Shown one piece after another: positions 31,205 through 34,799 of a stretch of DNA of 34,799 nt. Origin of the DNA: an uncultured Marmoricola sp. Its GTDB lineage: Bacteria > Actinomycetota > Actinomycetes > Propionibacteriales > Nocardioidaceae. The first letter of the stretch is position 1. Each line of letters starts with the position of its first letter. Made by a program: the position numbers and the translations under genes. Below the pieces are notes generated by a model, which saw nothing but the letters and a program-made list of their open reading frames with translations, was not told the origin of the DNA and did not search any database. The DNA is taken from contig CALMLL010000110.1 in NCBI GenBank assembly GCA_937868075.1, forward strand, positions 1-34,799, read 5' to 3'.

Positions 31205-31882
31205 CTAGCAGTTCAGGTGCGAAGCGGTGGCGACTTGGGCCATGTCGCGCAACGACGTCACCATGAGGTCGGGGTCCGGGGCCGCGAACACCGCGCTCCC
31301 GGCCACGAAGACATCGGCGCCGGCTTCGGCGCAGCGGGCGATGTTGTCCGCCGAGACGCCACCGTCGACCTGGATCCAGATGTCGAGGCCGTGACGGTCG
31401 GCCATCTGCCGGGCGCGACGCACTTTGGGGAGACACACGTCGAGGAACTTCTGGCCGCCGAAGCCGGGCTCGACGGTCATGATCAGCACCATGTCGAGTT
31501 CGCTCAGAAGGTCCTCGTAGGGCTCGATCGGGGTCGCCGGCTTCAGCGCCATGCTGGCCCGGGCGCCGAGCGCACGGATCTGGCGGGCCAGGCGGATCGG
31601 GGCCTGGGCGGCTTCGACGTGGAAGGTGACGCTGGCGGCTCCCACCTCGGCGTACGCCGGCGCATGGCGGTCGGCGTCGTCGATCATCAGGTGACAGTCC
31701 AGGGGTTGGTCGGTGATCTTGCCGATCGCCTCGACCATGGACAGACCGAAGGTGAGGTTGGGCACGAAGTGGTTGTCCATCACGTCCAGATGCACCATGT
31801 CGGCGCTGGGGATGCGGGCGACTTCTTCGCCCAGATTGGCGAAGTCGGCATTGAGGATGCTGGGGGTGATCTGGATGCCCAT
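31205..31882 (-). CDS. rpe: Ribulose-phosphate 3-epimerase
   Basis: A 225-residue TIM-barrel enzyme that interconverts ribulose 5-phosphate and xylulose 5-phosphate in the pentose phosphate pathway. Seen: [12 protein letters not shown] (7-18), [16 protein letters not shown] (31-46, metal ligands His31 and Asp33), DCHLMI with His64, [12 protein letters not shown], and [10 protein letters not shown] with the catalytic Asp. The length is normal. It follows rsmB by 28 bases. No Shine-Dalgarno is evident; TAGGAT at 31891-31896 could be a -10 for a near-leaderless message. Confidence 0.96.
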   Translation of the reverse strand: MGIQITPSILNADFANLGEEVARIPSADMVHLDVMDNHFVPNLTFGLSMVEAIGKITDQPLDCHLMIDDADRHAPAYAEVGAASVTFHVEAAQAPIRLARQIRALGARASMALKPATPIEPYEDLLSELDMVLIMTVEPGFGGQKFLDVCLPKVRRARQMADRHGLDIWIQVDGGVSADNIARCAEAGADVFVAGSAVFAAPDPDLMVTSLRDMAQVATASHLNC

Positions 31883-31894
31883 GGTGGGGCCATC

Positions 31895-31914
31895 CTAGGC
31901 AACTCGGTGCCTAG
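31895..31914 (-). terminator. Inverted repeat between rsmB and rpe
   Basis: A perfect 7-base inverted repeat, CTAGGCA at 31895-31901 and TGCCTAG at 31908-31914, with a 6-base loop. It includes the rsmB stop codon. No T-run follows, so it may be a weak terminator, an RNA-processing site or part of the rpe start region. Confidence 0.35.
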
Positions 31915-33221
31915 CGGCGTTGAAGCAGGGCGTAGAACATCGCGTCGCTCTGATGGCGGTGCGGCCACAGTTGCACGGCCCCAGACATCGATGCTTCGGA
32001 ATCGGGTGGCCCCTGGATCGGCACTAGGCCTACGTCGTCGCGACCGGCCAGGACCGAGGAGACAACCCCGCTGGTCTCGGCCAGCACCGGTGAGCAGGTC
32101 GCATAGACCAACAGACCGCCGGGTCTGAGAAGGTCGAGGCCGCTGTCGAGCAATCGGCGTTGGAGGTCGGTCAGGATCTCCAGATCCTCAGGCGTGCGCC
32201 GCCAGCGGGCCTCGGGGCGGCGGCGCAGCGCGCCGAGACCGGTGCACGGCGCGTCGAGAAGCACTCGGTCGAACGATCCCTCGGCGAAGGGAGGCTGAGT
32301 GCCGTCGGCGCAGATGACATGGCCGGGAAGGCGGCCCAGGGCGCCGGAGACCAGGTGCGCCCGGTGCGGGGCGAGTTCGGCGGCAACCAGGGTGACGCCG
32401 CGCTGAGCAGCGATCGCCGCCAGAAGCGCCGCCTTGCCGCCCGGACCAGCGCATAGATCCAGCCACCGCTGGTCGACTCCGTCCAGGCTCGCCTCTGCCA
32501 GCGCCAAGGCCACCACTTGAGAGCCGGCATCTTGGACCCCGGCGCGCCCTTGGGCGACCGCCGGGACCGCTGCAGGGTCGCCTTGGGCCAAGGTCACCCC
32601 GAGCGGGCTGATGGTGGGCTCCCCGCCTAGTTCGCCGACGGTGCTCAACCCTGGTCGAGCCACCAGCGTGACCCGTGGACTCTGGTTGTCGGCAGCCAGC
32701 AGGTCGGCCAGTTCGTCGCGCCGGTCACCTAACGCCTCGGCCAGCGATTCCACCACCCAGCGAGGATGCGAGTGGACCACGCAAAGGTGCCCGATCGGGT
32801 CCTCGGCGCGGTCAGGGGCGACGCGCCGCACCCACTCCTCCAAGGAGTCCGCGGCGACAGTGCGCAGCACGGCGTTGACGAAACCAGCCGGGCGATGCCC
32901 GATGCGCTTGCGGGTGATGTCCACGGTGGTCGACAGTGCCGCGTGGGCCGGAACCCGCATCGCCAGCAGTTGGTGAGCCCCCATCCGCAATGCATCGCGC
33001 ACGGGCGGATCGAGATCGCGGCTCACCGTCGCGTCGATGATGGCGTCATAGGTGCCGAGGCCGCGCAAGGTGCCGGCGACCACAGCGGTGGCCAGGGCCG
33101 CGTCCCGACCACCCAGCCTGCGGGCGCGCAGCGTGCGGGCCAGAGCCAAGTTGGCATAGGCACCCTTGTCGGTGCAGTCGCGGATCACGTCGTACGCCGC
33201 GAGCCGGGCCCGATCACTCAC
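31911..33221 (-). CDS. rsmB: 16S rRNA m5C methyltransferase (RsmB/Sun family)
   Basis: About 436 residues. An N-terminal NusB-like RNA-binding domain (ARLAAYDVIRDCTDKGAYANLAL onward) is followed by a Rossmann methyltransferase domain with LDLCAGPGGKAALLAA (SAM loop), LLDAPCTGLGALRRRPEARW (motif IV, Pro-Cys) and YATCSP (motif VI, the catalytic cysteine). RsmB makes m5C967 in E. coli 16S rRNA. GTG 33221 is favoured because AGGA lies 9 bases upstream; GTG 33251 would add ten residues but has no nearby ribosome-binding site. It sits between fmt and rpe, a common actinobacterial order. Confidence 0.93.
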   Translation of the reverse strand: MSDRARLAAYDVIRDCTDKGAYANLALARTLRARRLGGRDAALATAVVAGTLRGLGTYDAIIDATVSRDLDPPVRDALRMGAHQLLAMRVPAHAALSTTVDITRKRIGHRPAGFVNAVLRTVAADSLEEWVRRVAPDRAEDPIGHLCVVHSHPRWVVESLAEALGDRRDELADLLAADNQSPRVTLVARPGLSTVGELGGEPTISPLGVTLAQGDPAAVPAVAQGRAGVQDAGSQVVALALAEASLDGVDQRWLDLCAGPGGKAALLAAIAAQRGVTLVAAELAPHRAHLVSGALGRLPGHVICADGTQPPFAEGSFDRVLLDAPCTGLGALRRRPEARWRRTPEDLEILTDLQRRLLDSGLDLLRPGGLLVYATCSPVLAETSGVVSSVLAGRDDVGLVPIQGPPDSEASMSGAVQLWPHRHQSDAMFYALLQRR

Positions 33222-33254
33222 AGAAGTGGTTCCTGGTGGTTGGGAGGTCACCGG

Positions 33255-34178
33255 TCATGAGAACGCCTCGCCGGTGTCGAGGCGCACACCACGAGCCCAG
33301 TCAGCTGCCGCCATCATCGGTTTGCCGAACGCTTTGACCTGGCCCAGCGCCACCGCATGAGTGGCCGTGCCCACCACGACCGCTCGTTTGTCGGCACGGA
33401 TCTCACCCGGAGCCAGCGCTTCATCCGCGACAGCCGTGACCGGGCCCAGCTTGAACCGCTCACCCCGGAACTCACACCACGCGCCTGGTTCGGGGGTGCA
33501 GGCGCGGATCTGGCGATCGATGGCGAAGGCGGGCACGCGCCAGCTGACCCGGGCGTCTGCGACCCCGATCTTGGGCGCCAGGCTGACCCCGTTCTCGGCT
33601 TGTGGCAGGCCGTGCAAGGTGCCGCTCTCGATGCCGTCGAGGGTGCTCACCAACAGCCCCGCACTGCCCTGGGCAAGGCGTTCGAACAGATCTCCGGCGG
33701 TATCGGTGGGCCGGATCGACTCGGTCATGACCGCGTACATCGGCCCGGCGTCGAGTTCCTCCACGAGTGCGAATGTGGTGGCTCCGGTGACGTCGTCCCC
33801 GGCCCACAGCGCCCGCTGGACCGGGGCCGCACCGCGCCAGGCCGGCAACAGGGAGAAGTGCAGGTTGACCCACCCGTATCGCGGGATCCGAAGCGCGCTG
33901 GTCGGCACTAGCGCGCCGTAGGCCACCACGGGAGCGCAATCGGGCGCCAGGTCGCGCAGACGTTGCTGGAAGTCCTCGTCACGCGGATGAGCCGGCTTCA
34001 AGACCTCGATCCCCAACTCCGCAGCCCGAGAGGCCACCGGTGAGGGGGTCAACCGACGTCCGCGGCCACTGGGAGCGTCCGGCCGGGTGATCACGGCCAG
34101 CACATCGTGGTCGCTGTCGAGGATCGCCTCGAGGGAGGGAAGGGCGACCTCGGGGGTGCCTGCGAAGACGAGCCGCAC
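33255..34178 (-). CDS. fmt: Methionyl-tRNA formyltransferase
   Basis: A 307-residue enzyme that formylates initiator Met-tRNA from 10-formyl-tetrahydrofolate. The N-terminal domain begins [15 protein letters not shown]. The catalytic Asn/His lie in [18 protein letters not shown] and the catalytic Asp in VEELDAGPM. The C-terminal OB-fold (about 205-300) binds the acceptor arm. GTG 34178 overlaps the def stop by one base (TAGTG), so formylation and deformylation enzymes are translated from one message. Confidence 0.97.
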   Translation of the reverse strand: MRLVFAGTPEVALPSLEAILDSDHDVLAVITRPDAPSGRGRRLTPSPVASRAAELGIEVLKPAHPRDEDFQQRLRDLAPDCAPVVAYGALVPTSALRIPRYGWVNLHFSLLPAWRGAAPVQRALWAGDDVTGATTFALVEELDAGPMYAVMTESIRPTDTAGDLFERLAQGSAGLLVSTLDGIESGTLHGLPQAENGVSLAPKIGVADARVSWRVPAFAIDRQIRACTPEPGAWCEFRGERFKLGPVTAVADEALAPGEIRADKRAVVVGTATHAVALGQVKAFGKPMMAAADWARGVRLDTGEAFS

Positions 34179-34723
34179 TAGAGGCCCAGCCCTCGGGTCG
34201 CGTGGGGGCTGATGCGCACCGCCGGCGTCGGCTCCCCGAACCACTCCGCCGCCCTGATCATCCGCATCGCCTCGCGGCGCGCTTCGCGGTCGAGACGATC
34301 GATGAACAACACCCCGTCGAGGTGGTCGGTCTCGTGCTGAATGGCTCGGGCCAACAATTCGGTGCCCTCGATGGCCACCGGTTCGCCGTGCATCGTGAAA
34401 CCCTTGGCCACCACACCGAAGGCCCGTTTGGTGTCGGCGGTGATCCCGGGGAGGGACAGGCAGCCCTCCGGCCCCTCTTGCTCCTCCTCGGAGAGGTCCA
34501 ACACCGGGTTGATCAAGTGGCCGAGTTTGCCGTCGACGTACCAGGTGAAGACGCGCAGTCCCACGCCGATCTGAGGTGCGGCCAAGCCGGCCCCGGGCGC
34601 CTCCAGCATGGTGTCGGTCAGGTCGGCGACCAGGGTCCGCAACTCCTTGTCGAAGACGGTGACCTCGTCGGCGCGGGTGCGCAGGACCGGGTCACCGAAG
34701 AGTCGGATCGGTTGCACGGGCAC
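34178..34723 (-). CDS. def: Peptide deformylase
   Basis: A 181-residue metalloenzyme that removes the N-formyl group from nascent proteins. All three motifs are present: [10 protein letters not shown] (44-53), EGCLSLPG (86-93, metal ligand Cys88) and QHETDHLDG (129-137, ligands His130 and His134, catalytic Glu131). GTG 34723 has AGGAG 7 bases upstream. A TAGACT -10-like element lies at 34755-34760 (minus), but its -35 is poor. The gene follows the likely priA end by 44 bases. Confidence 0.97.
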   Translation of the reverse strand: MPVQPIRLFGDPVLRTRADEVTVFDKELRTLVADLTDTMLEAPGAGLAAPQIGVGLRVFTWYVDGKLGHLINPVLDLSEEEQEGPEGCLSLPGITADTKRAFGVVAKGFTMHGEPVAIEGTELLARAIQHETDHLDGVLFIDRLDREARREAMRMIRAAEWFGEPTPAVRISPHATRGLGL

Positions 34724-34767
34724 AGACGGGCTCCTGGTAGCGGGCGGGTGGTCAAGTCTAGGACGCG

Positions 34768-34799
34768 TTAGGTGATCCGGATCGGGTCGACCTGCACCC
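34768..34799 (-). CDS. C-terminal end of an upstream gene, probably priA (partial)
   Basis: Only the last nine residues (VQVDPIRIT) and a TAA stop are in the window. A Val-Asp-Val-Asp-Pro-type ending is common in primosomal protein N', and priA often precedes def-fmt in actinobacteria. The call rests mainly on position. Confidence 0.35.
   Translation of the reverse strand, partial: VQVDPIRIT

Overview
The window is high-GC DNA from an actinobacterium, most likely order Propionibacteriales (Nocardioidaceae or Propionibacteriaceae). Three things point there: the partial 16S rRNA at the left edge (its V1 loop and the V3 region around 300-360), a predicted mycothiol-dependent DinB-fold protein, and the actinobacterial orders tyrS-mpg-argH, argCJBDFR, pheST, infC-rpmI-rplT and def-fmt-rsmB-rpe. 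Almost everything is on the minus strand. It reads as a core chromosomal region; I see no insertion sequence, phage gene, tRNA or CRISPR array.

Layout in plus coordinates. 1-779: 5' half of a 16S rRNA gene (minus), with a leader carrying two promoters (to 1253). 1329-6474 (minus): an FMN-dependent alpha-hydroxy-acid oxidase homologue, tyrS, a PaiB-like flavin-binding protein, a 3-methyladenine DNA glycosylase and argH. 6542-8056 (plus): glpK. 8053-13749 (minus): argC-argJ-argB-argD-argF-argR, mostly with overlapping start and stop codons, and a candidate ARG box over the argC start. 13837-14631 (plus): a mycothiol-dependent maleylpyruvate-isomerase-family protein. 14639-18210 (minus): pheS-pheT. 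18279-22554 (minus): a response regulator, an 843-residue histidine kinase fused to a multi-pass DUF4153-type membrane domain, and a soluble PAS histidine kinase. 22626-24762 (minus): infC (ATC start codon), rpmI, rplT and a TrmH/SpoU rRNA methyltransferase, preceded by a long structured leader. 25054-28376: an SseB-family protein, a P-loop kinase-like protein, a GT-B glycosyltransferase and an aldose-1-epimerase-like protein. 28360-29996 (minus): hisE, hisG and a PH-like membrane protein. 30110-31097 (minus): an FMN riboswitch followed by a PnuC-family transporter, probably for riboflavin. 31205-34799 (minus): the end of a probable priA, then def, fmt, rsmB and rpe.

Functionally the window covers arginine synthesis (all steps from acetylglutamate except argG), charging of tRNA-Phe and tRNA-Tyr, translation initiation (IF3, Met-tRNA formylation, deformylation), the first steps of histidine synthesis, glycerol phosphorylation and flavin supply. 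The points most worth a second look are the kinase-DUF4153 fusion with its regulator and second kinase, the possible attenuator in the infC leader, the riboflavin transporter standing where a full rib operon is usual, the altered carbamoyl-phosphate loop of ArgF, and the arg cluster that lacks argG and is interrupted by glpK. No wholly new system is claimed.
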